Positions 23,601 through 34,192 of a stretch of DNA of 64,000 bases are shown piece by piece. Below the pieces are notes generated by a model. The model was not told the origin of the DNA. It did no database searches and worked only from the letters and a program-made list of their open reading frames with translations. The translations under genes and the position numbers were made by a program. How positions within the stretch are numbered: the first letter of the stretch is position 1; every line of letters starts with the position of its first letter. The stretch is from Brachionus plicatilis (Eukaryota; Rotifera; Eurotatoria; Ploima; Brachionidae). The stretch spans positions 124,001 through 188,000 of the forward strand of contig QEOQ01000663.1 of NCBI GenBank assembly GCA_010279815.1. Reading direction: 5' to 3'.

Positions 23601-26152
23601 AATTTAAATTAAAATTTTTTTTTTTTATTTTACCATTTTTGAGATTAAACTGAATGGCGGCTTTTAAATTGAAGGCTTCGACCAGACAAGATTCATGAAG
23701 AACTAATGTGTTTCCAACACTGGAAACCTCAATTCCATCTGTTTGCATGCCAACACTTAGCTCTTAAAAGAACATATAGGTAAAATTGTATGATTTTTAT
23801 TTTAAGAATAAATGAACCATCAAAGCTAGTGATTTCAAGCTAAAATCAAACCAACTTTTTTATTAATTATCTAAATTATTAAATTTCTTTTAGTTCCATT
23901 ATTATTAAAATTTTTGGTTACTATCATTATTTTCCAGTTTTTATTTAACTAGTACCTATTAAAAGTGATTGTAAATGTGAGATTTTAATTTCCTTGTCTT
24001 TAACATGACGCTTAAAGGCTACTAGCACTTTGAGGATTAGAAATCTGAGGCTGTTGTATAATAAAACTGACTCGGAAATCCACATGGATATCTGTAAAGC
24101 TAGGTTACTTACATTCTAACAATGAAGATACCAATTTCTACTTGCATATAAATAGACATAACATTTATTTTAAGCCAGCGAATGCGTCTTGACTTAAAAC
24201 TTGAGACCTAAAAACAACTTTGACGAAAAATATAATATCTTACCGTGATATAATGAAAGAAAAAATTCAACTCAATTATTCTTGAAAAATTAAAAAGAGA
24301 AAACTAGCTTTGGACTCACTAAAAACGTCCTATAAGAGACAGATTGCCTCATAAAAGTTGAAGATACACTACTTGAAGTACTTAAAAAATTATTCAAACA
24401 AATAAAAAATTATTAAACGAAAAAAATTTTTAAGTCAAATTTGATTTGACTTTGACTTAAATGAATAAAATTTCAAAAAATCAAAATTGACTTGGAATTT
24501 ATCTTTTGAAATTTTTAAGCTTATTTTTAAGTTATAAAATAATGCTGCAATTTTAAACCATGTAAAAATTTAAATAAAAAATTTTTGAACTTAAAAATTT
24601 TAATAAAAATAAACAGAATTAATCAAATCTTTTGAAGATTTAGATTGATAAAAAAATGACTTCAAAAATCAAAAATTTAGAAGAATATAAATCATTCGAA
24701 AAATAAAGAATGAAGAAAACAAACAAAATTAAGTTATGTTTAATCTTATCTATTTGGCTTTATATTTTAATTTTAACTTAAATTTAACTTTGATAATAAT
24801 TTGATTTTTTGTATGTTTGAATAAAAAATAATAAAATCGATAATTTTCTTATTTTCATAGAATTTTATTTGTCATCAAATTTATAACAATGATCACATCA
24901 TTATTAAAACTGATCAAATAATTATTAAACTTGGTTACAAAATGAACTAGTTGGTTATTTAATTATTTTTTTGGTCACATTTTGAATTTAATCTTAAAAT
25001 TTATTAAAATAACGTGGGAGCCCCAATATTAATGCTTAAATAATGAAAATTAATGCTGATTCACTAAAAAGTTAATTTTAGTGTAATTTTTAATAAAAAG
25101 TAAATTTTTCATTTTAATACTTTTGGTTATAAAGAATTTCAAAAAATATTTTAATTACTTGTACCTAATTTAAACTTTTTTTATATTAATTTATTCATGC
25201 TTAAAAATTTTAAATAAGGTAAAAGAATAAAAAAAAACATTTTTATAAAATATTCAGCCAAAAAATACCTGGGTGCTCTTTAATTCCTTTTTCGATTATA
25301 TCGGCTATGTTTTTTAAGGAAACATCATATTGTTTCAATCTATAATAGCAAACAGCTATATTGTACGATATTTCCGGTTTTAGTCCTAGAATCTTTTGAG
25401 CACGTTTAAATCTTTCCAAAGCTGCTTCAATTTTGTCTTCCTTAGCAAAAAAAATTAAATTTTTTTTAGCTCTTATCTATTATTTACTTTAAATAAAATG
25501 CAAGCTTTATTTATTTCTATTCCAGGATCATCTGAGCTCGATGATCGATCAACAAATTCCTTAGAATTATATTAAAATTTTTTATAGCTTATTTAATTAG
25601 AAAATTACAATGCATCCTTTAATGTCATCTTCAGCATATTTAATGGCAGCTTGAAGTTTTAAAACCTTTTACAAAAAATTTTTCAAAAAAACAAAAAATA
25701 TAATGATGAAAATACTTGAGTTAGATAATTTGAAGATTCTATTTGGGATGATATTCGCATTGCTTCTGCATTCAAGCCACATTTGTACAATGATTGAGCG
25801 TAGTATAATTTATATTGATCTTGATCAGGATATAAATTCGAGAGCTGTTCATAACAGTCCGAGGCATTTACATAATCTTGGAGATAGTAATAGCAGTAGG
25901 CCAGCAAAGAGAGGGCCGCTCTTGACTAAAAATATGGTAAAGTTTGCTATTTTTAAACATTAATTAATCTTCACCTTATTATTGATTTGTACTTGATAAT
26001 TCAATATATCAATGGCATCACGAAATTTTCCATCACGAATCTAAAATTAAATGATAGATTTTAAATTAAATGGTCCACTGAGAACATAAAATTACCAATG
26101 AATAAATTCGATAGGTGGCTTCACCTTCTTTAAGGTCATATCTCATAGACAT
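20679..26152 (-). CDS. TTC30A: IFT70/TTC30 intraflagellar transport protein, paralogue A, 13 exons
   Basis: TPR protein of the IFT-B complex, needed for cilium assembly. Exons in transcript order: 26152-26096, 26040-25975, 25925-25716, 25665-25609, 25559-25488, 25440-25269, 23762-23634, 23581-23313, 23247-23051, 22996-22783, 21724-21653, 21602-21290 and 20809-20679. Total 1959 nt, 652 residues, in frame (human TTC30 is about 665). Family blocks in order: LSLLAYCYYYLQ, VLKLQAAIKYAEDD, VGNTLVLHESCLVEAFNLKA, LTDMPPRTEAELDP, MAQASIYWDMQNY, KFYHLCIVNLVIGTLYCAKG, NYEFGISRVMKSLEPY and the C-terminal NTVAYEARYLKW. It is the downstream copy of a pair flanking ALG9. Long introns at 23763-25268, 21725-22782 and 20810-21289 hold inserted DNA absent from paralogue B. 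The open frame looks functional. Confidence 0.95.
20985..21120 (+). pseudogene. Reverse-transcriptase relic of a non-LTR retrotransposon
   Basis: Plus-strand translation gives LDISKAFDRVWHDGII, the classic LINE reverse-transcriptase block, followed by a stop and further decayed codons (KLIKINLPSSIFN). It sits antisense inside the last intron of IFT70 paralogue A. That intron is 480 nt here and 48 nt in paralogue B, so the relic accounts for much of the difference. Confidence 0.75.
21970..22415 (+). mobile_element. 5'-truncated non-LTR retrotransposon nested in the pogo-type element
   Basis: Flanked by a perfect 12-bp target-site duplication AGTCATTATGTT (21958-21969 and 22416-22427). It carries the C-terminal end of an ORF (RYIEYPTPLCNC then a stop), a T-rich 3' UTR, GAAGGAGCTCTAGCTCGGTA and an (AATAAATAAT)n tail. 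Same family as 4843-5155. The intact duplication implies a fairly young insertion, later than the pogo-type host element. Confidence 0.85.
22441..22690 (+). pseudogene. Truncated pogo/Tigger transposase, DNA-binding domain only
   Basis: Starts MTRPMYQVPKPRKNASKKV and continues into a psq/CENP-B-type helix-turn-helix (KRKKVVLNFVQREEIITKKK, then CSKKLALDYMVGLSTIYDII). The DDE domain is missing. The reading frame runs on through the terminal repeat into antisense IFT70 exon sequence, which is not part of the transposase. Confidence 0.75.
23102..23579 (-). repeat. 478-bp tract nearly identical to 31851-32328 (gene-conversion partner 1)
   Basis: Aligned line by line, the tract differs from 31851-32328 at one base only (C at 23287, T at 32036). 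It covers most of exon 9, the whole 65-nt intron and all but two bases of exon 8 of IFT70-A. Sequence on both sides is clearly diverged. Confidence 0.9.
23763..25268 (-). other. Expanded intron 6 of IFT70 paralogue A
   Basis: 1506 nt against 55 nt in paralogue B, so about 1.45 kb was gained here or lost there. The part near 23990-24370 is less AT-rich and may be a decayed mobile element, but I could not find terminal repeats or a recognisable protein motif. Confidence 0.5.
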
Positions 26153-27951
26153 TTCTCAGAAAGATTTAGATTTTAGAAAAAAAGAATTCTTTTTTAATTA
26201 ACATTAGGACTAGAATAAGAATTTAAAAAATTCATTCTTGACACCTTAATTTGTGTTGTCATGGAAATAAATTTATTCATAGAATTTTATGAATTTTAAA
26301 GTGTGGTTAAAAAAAATAAATATGTATTGTAATCAGTCAATTTTAGAGAATCAATTCAAAAATTATAAACTTTTTATTTTAATTGCTCATTTGAGCGCTG
26401 ATTAAGGTCAGTTATATAAATTAGATCCTTGAGTTTTTTAAATGCTCTGAAAATTATTAAGGAGAAGATCTTTTTGGCTTGTTTTAATAAACTGACCAAA
26501 ATTTTTCAAAATCTCCATTTTTAAATTTTTTACTCAATTCTGATTATTTTGATATATGTATGGCCTATTTTGATTGAAAAATTACCAATATGCGCTTATT
26601 TTACCTAAAGTATTGATTTATTAAAAATGTAACTTTAGACCGCGGTAACTTTTGAACGGAATGTCAATTTTTCAAATTTTTAACAGATTTCGCTCAAGCT
26701 TGTCGAGATCTATCAGAAAATATGTAGTTTATAGTCATCTTTTGTTTGTTTATTCAAGTCTAATTAAGGGCCGATTTTTAAAATAAGAAATTAATAAATT
26801 TTTATTTTGTATTTTTTTAAGAAAAACTAGAATAAAAAATCTATTTTTTCGAAGATAATTGATCACATTCTGATTATTAATTCTATCATAGATAATGTTA
26901 ATTTTGAAAATTTAGTAATTCAAATTTTTTTGATGAAATATTGATAAAAAATAATTAATCGCTTTTTATATATGAGGGAAAATTTTCTTTTAAATCTATA
27001 TGATTTTATTGGACATTTCTTGAAATTCGAAAAAATCCTGAAAAAAGTTTTTTTGGGGGCCAAATTCATCAGGAATCAATCTTATTGACGTAGAATTCGT
27101 ATTATATGCCCTAAAAATACTTAGATTGTTAAGTTTTTCTAATTTATATCTATTACATGAATATTTCAATTTCAATAGAACTTGAATTATTTTGTTCGAT
27201 TTAGAATTTTGATTAAACAAATAAACTATTCATCACTAAATTCGACGACTTTTTTTCAAGTATTCCATTTTAAAACTTTTAAATTTAAATTAATTTTTGT
27301 AATATCATTTTCGAATTTTTAATCTAAATAGACTTTAAAAAAATATCTAGTTTCCTTCCAAGCTGGCCAACAAATTCTATCTCTAGCGAGGTTTCTTCCC
27401 TTTGGGTCTGATGTAAGGAGACTGTAAGCCAGCTCCTTGATAAAAGTAGTCGCCTCCTGACTACGATTTAATCCTATCCCGTCCTTCTCTGCTTATAAAA
27501 CTTAATGGTTTTTATCTGGTTTTACAAAAACTTTAGTGTGTTTAGCACCCAACCGGCTTGTTTGAATTATTGAATTTTTGATGGAATAATTTAGAAAATT
27601 CCATAAATTCCCTATGAAATTTTTTTTGAAATTATAGAATAAATTTTAACTCACCGAATTATTAATTGAGTCTTAAAATGCTTTAAAATTGCGTAAATTT
27701 AAATTGAAAATAGAAAATTAAATTTTTTCAGAGACAATGGAGCTCTAGGTTTCTAAATTATTCACAATTAATCTTTATCACTTAATAATTTATTATTTAG
27801 AATTAAGATTTAAAGAAAAAATTTCTGGACATTTTTTTAATTTTGAATCTGTTTTGAATCAAAGATTAGTCACCCAATTATAAATTTCTAAAATTAAAAA
27901 AGAATTAATTTAAAAAGCTTTATTGAACAGAAATCTTGTAACACAACTTTT
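26153..27951. other. Intergenic DNA between IFT70-A and ALG9
   Basis: Contains the IFT70-A 5' flank, the ALG9 3' flank (minus-strand AATAAA at 27919-27924) and a LINE-like relic at 27355-27500. The rest is AT-rich with no supported gene. Confidence 0.5.
27355..27500 (-). pseudogene. Possible C-terminal relic of a non-LTR retrotransposon ORF2
   Basis: A patch of raised GC whose minus-strand translation reads QEATTFIKELAYSLLTSDPK then GRNLARDRICWPAWKE. The A-x-DR-x-x-W pattern recalls the end of many LINE ORF2 proteins. No flanking repeats or tail were identified. Confidence 0.4.
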
Positions 27952-29670
27952 TTAAGGTATTCTTACTCTTAGATTAAAATGAGTAAATTTAACATTTTTT
28001 TCATACAAAACTGGTATATAAAATGATCTCAAGATTGAGTAATTATGAACCGAATCAAAAAATGGAAATTTACCAAGAGATTTCCAATTAATTTTAGTTT
28101 TTTCGTTGAATTCTTTATCATCAAAATTATCTGTGTCAATAATGAAGTCACATTTGTCGAGGCTTACATATCTTTCTTTAACTTCTTGATTGACATCATT
28201 GAACAGTTTATCTTTATGACGGGTAGATTCAATTACTTCACTAAAATTGTTTGCTTCTTTGAAATATCCCGGCAATTGACCCTTAAAATCGGACTCTAAA
28301 AATCTGAGATTCCAATCATGCACCTCAGTCTTTTCAGGAATAAAGAAATAGCTCGGAAATCTGTACCACTCTTTACCAACACAAACATTGATGCTCGACT
28401 TAAAATTCAAATGCGCAGAGCTGAATTTTACATCTTGATTATTTAGTTTAACATAAACTGCTATTGTTGATGAATAATTGAAAAGAAGAGCCATCAAACG
28501 AGATAAACTCAGCAATATATGGATAAATAAAACCATATTTGGAACAATTTGGAATATTTTGTGCTTCTTGACCAAATAGTTTGAACCAAGCGCCAATAAA
28601 ATTGCCGAATTGATAATAAATAAGCTATAAATTGGATACATAAAACGTTCTTCTTTGTGAGGACGCGTCATTATAATTAGTAGCCATAAAAACATTCCAA
28701 GATATGTCAATGATGCATTTTTACACAATGTTTTGTTTTTTAGATATTGATAAAATAGTCCGAGTACATTTAAAATCGAAATTGGAAATAAAATGTTAAA
28801 ATTGAGAAACAAATTTTTTATGTAATAGCTAAAAGGTTCGCGTCCATACAAGTCGGGCCCTTTGCCAGTTGTGTCCAATACATTGTAAACAAAAATATTC
28901 AATGGTGCCACAACAAGCTTTCCGTAAAAAAAACTATCGATCAAAACAAGTGGCACTAAAATTACTATTCCTGAAATTGCTGTTATTTTAACAAAATTAA
29001 ATATTGGTTTATGAATTATAAAATTGATTGCTACTGGTATGCCGAGGATGACTACAAAGGGCCATGCTAGCAACACAGCTAAACCTATGGCAAATACAGA
29101 ACTGATTAAATTATTCAAATAAATACTTGCGTAAGCATAAGTTATTAGATAAAGTGAAAAAGTTGATGGCAAAAACGAAGTTGTTGACAAGAACATGCCA
29201 ACATTGGTCAAGTTTAAAACCAAATAAAAATAATGTGTGTGCCGAAATGATTGCTTATCGGATTGACTTAATTTTTTCAGTCCTTCAAACAGTTTGGTAT
29301 CTGTATAGCTCTGAATTAGGGCAAAAACAAATCGAAGTAGATAGAACATGGTGATTTTGGAAGTTAGAAATGGTTTGAATGGAAATATGGGCAAATAATG
29401 AACTAGTAGATATAAATACGAACGGAGGCCATATGCTGGCGAATATTCCCATGTTTGCGTGCCTTGTCCGAATATCAGGAAATGCAGTGGATCCCAGTAG
29501 TTGTATGTCTCGTCACAATCCCATACCAAATTGTAATAGACCGAAACCAGACGGGCTGTTAAGAACAAAATAAAGATATTTGTACTATTTGTACTGGAAA
29601 TGTATTTGTAAAAAAACAATCCATTTGAAGTTGAGTCAGACTGGTCTAATTTTTTTTCTCCTTTAGCCAT
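27952..29670 (-). CDS. ALG9: Alpha-1,2-mannosyltransferase ALG9, intronless
   Basis: ER-membrane GT22 enzyme that adds alpha-1,2-linked mannoses to the lipid-linked oligosaccharide from dolichol-phosphate-mannose during N-glycan synthesis. A single uninterrupted frame of 572 residues (human ALG9 is about 611). The signature loop near residues 50-90 reads WDCDETYNYWDPLHFLIFGQ, then QTWEYSPAYGLRSYLYLLVH. Many hydrophobic helices follow, with the conserved RPHKEERFMYPIYSLF segment near residue 340. The C-terminal soluble region ends in NYSILRS and a short tail. Start is ATG at 29668-29670. Minus-strand AATAAA lies at 27919-27924. It is the only complete gene here without introns and sits between two intron-rich IFT70 copies on the same strand. 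ALG12 and PIGB are less likely given the TWEYSPAY motif. Confidence 0.94.
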   Translation of the reverse strand: MAKGEKKLDQSDSTSNGLFFYKYISSTNSTNIFILFLTARLVSVYYNLVWDCDETYNYWDPLHFLIFGQGTQTWEYSPAYGLRSYLYLLVHYLPIFPFKPFLTSKITMFYLLRFVFALIQSYTDTKLFEGLKKLSQSDKQSFRHTHYFYLVLNLTNVGMFLSTTSFLPSTFSLYLITYAYASIYLNNLISSVFAIGLAVLLAWPFVVILGIPVAINFIIHKPIFNFVKITAISGIVILVPLVLIDSFFYGKLVVAPLNIFVYNVLDTTGKGPDLYGREPFSYYIKNLFLNFNILFPISILNVLGLFYQYLKNKTLCKNASLTYLGMFLWLLIIMTRPHKEERFMYPIYSLFIINSAILLALGSNYLVKKHKIFQIVPNMVLFIHILLSLSRLMALLFNYSSTIAVYVKLNNQDVKFSSAHLNFKSSINVCVGKEWYRFPSYFFIPEKTEVHDWNLRFLESDFKGQLPGYFKEANNFSEVIESTRHKDKLFNDVNQEVKERYVSLDKCDFIIDTDNFDDKEFNEKTKINWKSLGKFPFFDSVHNYSILRSFYIPVLYEKNVKFTHFNLRVRIP

Positions 29671-30805
29671 CTTTTGTGAAAATCTGAAAATATTTTAATT
29701 TGATTAATAAAATTTTGCATTTGAATAATTTTAATTTAATTTTTAATATACGGTTATCAATTGAAGTTGTTTTTTGAGGAAAATAACTTTGTCCGATTGA
29801 AAAATCACTGATTAAAATTTACATTAAAAATTTTGCATTTTTTGAAGTAAGCTCAAAAATAAAATATGTGGTATTCAGAGTTGGTAATAAGTCTTCACTT
29901 TTACTTTAAAATTTCTTTTTAATAAGTCAAGCGTTCTGTAAGAAATATTGATTGATTTTAGCTTCTTTTTTTGTTAAAAAATTTTGTTTCAAAAGTTAAA
30001 TTTTAATATAACTAAAATTTAATTCTCAAATTTGACTTATTTTAGACTTTGACTTTTCACCAAATATCATAGTTTTATAATCAATAATTTTTAAAAAATC
30101 ATTTTTGTTATAATTGGTTTTAAAAAAAAATTGAAACCAATTGCAAAAAAAATTTTAATCACCCATAAATTTTTTGAAAAATAAAGATGCTGTGGATTCC
30201 TTGCTTAGGTTTGAATAAATTCTAATATTTAATTGAAGATTTATTTTCGAGCCTTGTCTAATTCATTACAAGATCTTGTATTAAGATTAAAATGAACAAA
30301 AATTTTTAAATTTTTAAATTTTTGTTCCAAAAATATATTTTTCCAAGAAGGAGCTATAACTTGATCAGAATATTTACAAATATAAGAATAATAAAGGGTA
30401 AAAAAGGTATTTTGTAATTTTTATTTTGAAAATTTATTTTTAACTCTTATTTCAATTTTCTAAAAACTTAAAAAATTTAGAATTGTCTTAATCAAAGAAA
30501 TAAAAAAATAAATTTTCTTTTTCTTTTTACCTTTTTCGGGACTATTTAAAAATGAGATCTTACTTAAATGGTGATCAAAAGAAAGCAGCTTATTCTTTGT
30601 TATCAAAAATAACCAAAATATATCAAATATCTTTTTAAAAAAAGTTTCAAAAAAACAATATTCTATAGATTTCTGAGAGTAGATTTTGAAACATAAATTA
30701 AAAATTATTCAATTAAGTAAATAAATAATCATAGAGTTTTATTTTAAATAAAAATTTTAACATTTTGTGTGCATCAAAGTGAAAATATTTTCAATCTAAA
30801 ATTAT
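29671..30805. other. Intergenic DNA between ALG9 and IFT70-B
   Basis: About 1.1 kb holding the ALG9 promoter side and the IFT70-B 3' flank (minus-strand AATAAA at 30738-30743). Nothing else is recognisable. Confidence 0.5.
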
Positions 30806-33800
30806 TTAAAAATTTATTATCTCAAAAAATAGCCATTTTAAATATCGAGCTTCATAAGCTATAGTATTTTTTCCGGGATGATCCGGATTATCATTTAATG
30901 GTTCTTCTACATTAGCCTTTATATCTCTTCCATGAACTATAAAATAATGGTTTAAATTTTAATATGTCTTTTTATTCAAATTACTTTCACAATGTGTCAG
31001 AAATTGAATTATTTCTATAACGAGCTGATCTTTTAAGATAACTATTTGCTTAGCCATGTTTTCAAACAAGGCCAGAAAACATCGTTTAGTATAGTACCAA
31101 GTGTCTGTTCCTAATTTTTTTTGATAAGGCTCCAAACTTTTCATCACTCGAGAAATTCCAAATTCGTAATTGCCTTTAGCACAATAAAGTGTCCTTAAAA
31201 AATTGATATACTTACTCAAATATTAATCAAATTATTAAGTATACCCGATCACAAGATTAACAATGCATAAATGATAAAATTTTTTTCCAGGATTTTCTAC
31301 AAGAGCTCTATCTTCCTCTCTCTCTATCTTCCTCATCAACTCTTCAGCCTTTAGTTGAGCAATTTTTTTTTAGTTTAGCGCCTAAAATAACTGAATATAT
31401 TTACTTCCTCATTTAAGCTTGACATTACGTATGTAACACACAAATTAGCTAGCACAATAGGACTTATGTTGAGAATCTTTTTTTTTAAATTAGTCAATTA
31501 AAAATTTAAATCTTATAAAATTAAAATTGATAACATTTTCATAATTTTTCTTCACTATCGGTTCATAAAACTCAATTGCTTTTTTGTATTTGGTATTTTC
31601 TTGCATAAACAAAACATGACCTGCATTTAGCCTCCAAACATCATGGTCATTACAAAATTCAAAGGATTTTTTGAAAAGTTTTTCGATCGCTGTATAATTC
31701 TGCATGTCCCAATAAATACTCGCTTGTGCCATTAAAATAGGAATGTACCTAAAAAAGATTAATTTAGAATAAGATTTTTAATTATCCTAATCTAGATACA
31801 TTTCTAAGTTTTCCTCATATTCTTTAACTGCACGACTAATTGATTCCTCCTTATTACTCTTTCTGACATCTTGGACCTCTTTGGTAAGTTTTCTGAGTGT
31901 GTCTATTTGTTTGATTCCCATATCCTCTAGTTTTCTGTAAGCTTCTTCAGGTGATGTTTGCTGCATTATTTTGGCTTCAAGAAATTCGTATTCGTACTTT
32001 TTTAATTTTTACCAAGATAGTAAATTATGATTTTTTAAGAATTTATTTGACAAAATGGTACCGGTGTTAGATGTTTGAATGTTAAATGAGAATTTTCAGC
32101 TAGAACATCGGCAACTAAACTGTAGAATCCGTATTTGACGTACAAAAAGCACAAATTAGCAAATGTTTCGATAGGAAACGAGTTTTGCTGAATTAAAAAT
32201 TGAAGCTTTTCAAAGCCAGAACTTGGTTCTTCGTCCATATTCATCACGGCAATGTTGTGCAAAGTGATCGGATCGAGTTCAGCCTCGGTTCTTGGAGGCA
32301 TATCTGTTAATGCTTCTCTTGCATTGTTAACTAAAAAATTAAAATAAAATTTTGATATTTATTTATTAAGTGTTTGAAATCACAAAAAATGTAATTCTAT
32401 TTTTTACTTTTTTGTTTTGTGAACAGTCCATTCACATAATTTGATTAGTATCATTTTTCAATAAAAAAATTTAAAAGAAAATTTTTTTTGCAGAAAAAAA
32501 TATTGATTTAAATAATTTATTAGAGTCTAAATGTTAGCAATAGCTTGCTGGAAAAAATTTAAAGAGCCCAATATTAAAAAATATCTCCCTTTGATTTTGT
32601 ATCTATTAAGTTACAAAATAATTTCAGAGAATACAATCAAATCTATTCGAACTAGAGCTCTCAGAAAATTTACTATGCTAATAAAATATCAATTTAATAA
32701 GTTTTTTCATTTAATTATTCTATTAGTTTTTTAATTCATTATATTATTCCATAAATTTTGGTAAAATCAAAAGGGGATAAAAAAAGCAACCTTAATTAAA
32801 CCTTTATCTTTTATGAGTCACTCCACCTTTTTTTTATCTCTAAAAATGACAAAAGACAAATTATTTTGTTCCTTTTTCGTTTTTTGAAAATTTCCTTAAA
32901 TTAATTAAAAATTTGGTGGCTGTAAATTTACGCACTATTTATTACTTTTGCGATTTACGTAATTTTACCACTATTGCATTAAATTTTCTCAAATTTTAGT
33001 TTATTCGGTAAAATTTAGTAAAGCTAATTTTAAAGATCATTACTTTGTACAGCCATTTTATTGACCGATTTTGATCAATATTGAAATGATGTGTACGAAA
33101 TGTTCGCAAATCAGGAAAGGAAAAAATAATTCACAAATTTTGTGATCGAATGTTCGCATCCTTAGTTTTTTCTTATAAAATTTTACTATTTTTGAGGTTG
33201 AATTGAATGGCTGCTTTCAAATTGAAAGCTTCGACCAGACAAGATTCATGAAGTACTAATGTGTTTCCAACACTGGCAACTTCAATTCCATCTGTTTGCA
33301 TGCCAACACTAAGCTCTAGAAATAAAATAAACTAATTTTTTATATTTTTAATTTGAGCGTGTTTCAATACCAGGATTTTCCTTGATTCCTTTTTCTATTA
33401 TATCCGCAATGTGTCTCAGCGAATAATCATACTGTCTTAGTTGATAATAGCATACTGCTATGTTATATGAAATATTTGCCTTATTTCCTATAATTTTTTT
33501 TGCTTTTTTAAATTTTTCAAGAGCTTTTTCAAAATTTTTTTCCTTAAATAAAATGCAGGCTTTATTCATTTCCGTAGAAGCGTCATCTGAAGGCGATTTT
33601 TCAATGTAGTCCTTCAAATTAATTAATTTAAAATTTTATTTTTAAGTTTAATTAGCTATTTACCAGACAGCCATTAATATCATCTTCGGCATATTTTATA
33701 GCCGCTTGTAGTTGAATAACTTTAAACTGTAGACTTGGGGTTTCGATTTTTGAGCAAATTTTCATAGCTTCCGTATTCAGACCGCATTTATAGAGCGACT

Positions 33801-34192
33801 GGGCAAAGTAAAGCTTATATTGATCTTGCTCTGGATACATTTGTGATAACTGTTCATAGCAGTCAGAAGCATTGACAAAATCTTGCAGCGAATAGTGACA
33901 ATACGCCAGAAGCGACAAACCTGCTCTTGACTTTTTAATAATTTTTAGTTGAAAATTTTTTCTAGTAGTTCTCAAATCCTCTTAACAGGTAGAACTTTTT
34001 TTATTAAATTATACCTTTTGATTTATTTGTATTTGGTAATTTAAAATATCGATTGCATCCCGAAATTTTCCATTTTTGATCTATTTAAGAACATATTTTA
34101 GAACTATTTTAGATTAGATTAGATATATTCATTACCAATGTATAAATTGTGTTAGTTGCCTCTCCGGTTTTAAAATCATATCTTATGGACAT
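30806..34192 (-). CDS. TTC30B: IFT70/TTC30 intraflagellar transport protein, paralogue B, 12 exons
   Basis: Second complete IFT-B TPR gene. Exons in transcript order: 34192-34136, 34080-34015, 33930-33664, 33611-33371, 33315-33187, 32330-32062, 31996-31800, 31748-31535, 31476-31405, 31348-31245, 31193-30985 and 30936-30806. Total 1956 nt, 651 residues, in frame. It aligns with paralogue A along its whole length with one single-residue gap (EFVDRSSSSDD against DYIEKSPSDD). Typical blocks are LSLLAYCHYSLQ, VIQLQAAIKYAEDDINGC, YHLCIVNLVIGTLYCAKG and NTIAYEARYLKW. Compared with A it lacks two short introns and has one extra, and exons 6-7 are almost identical through a conversion-like tract. Both copies have open, constrained frames, so both are probably functional; whether their ciliary roles differ cannot be seen. 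Confidence 0.95.
31851..32328 (-). repeat. 478-bp tract nearly identical to 23102-23579 (gene-conversion partner 2)
   Basis: Offset of 8749 bp from the partner with no gaps and one substitution at 32036. It covers most of exon 7, the intron and nearly all of exon 6 of paralogue B. Confidence 0.9.
32331..33186 (-). other. Expanded intron 5 of IFT70 paralogue B
   Basis: 856 nt against 52 nt in paralogue A. It includes a plus-strand open frame at 32531-32734 (KSIRTRALRKFTMLIKYQFN) that may be transposon-derived, and a TGGCTGTA repeat in opposite orientations near 32921 and 33050. I cannot name the inserted element. Confidence 0.45.
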
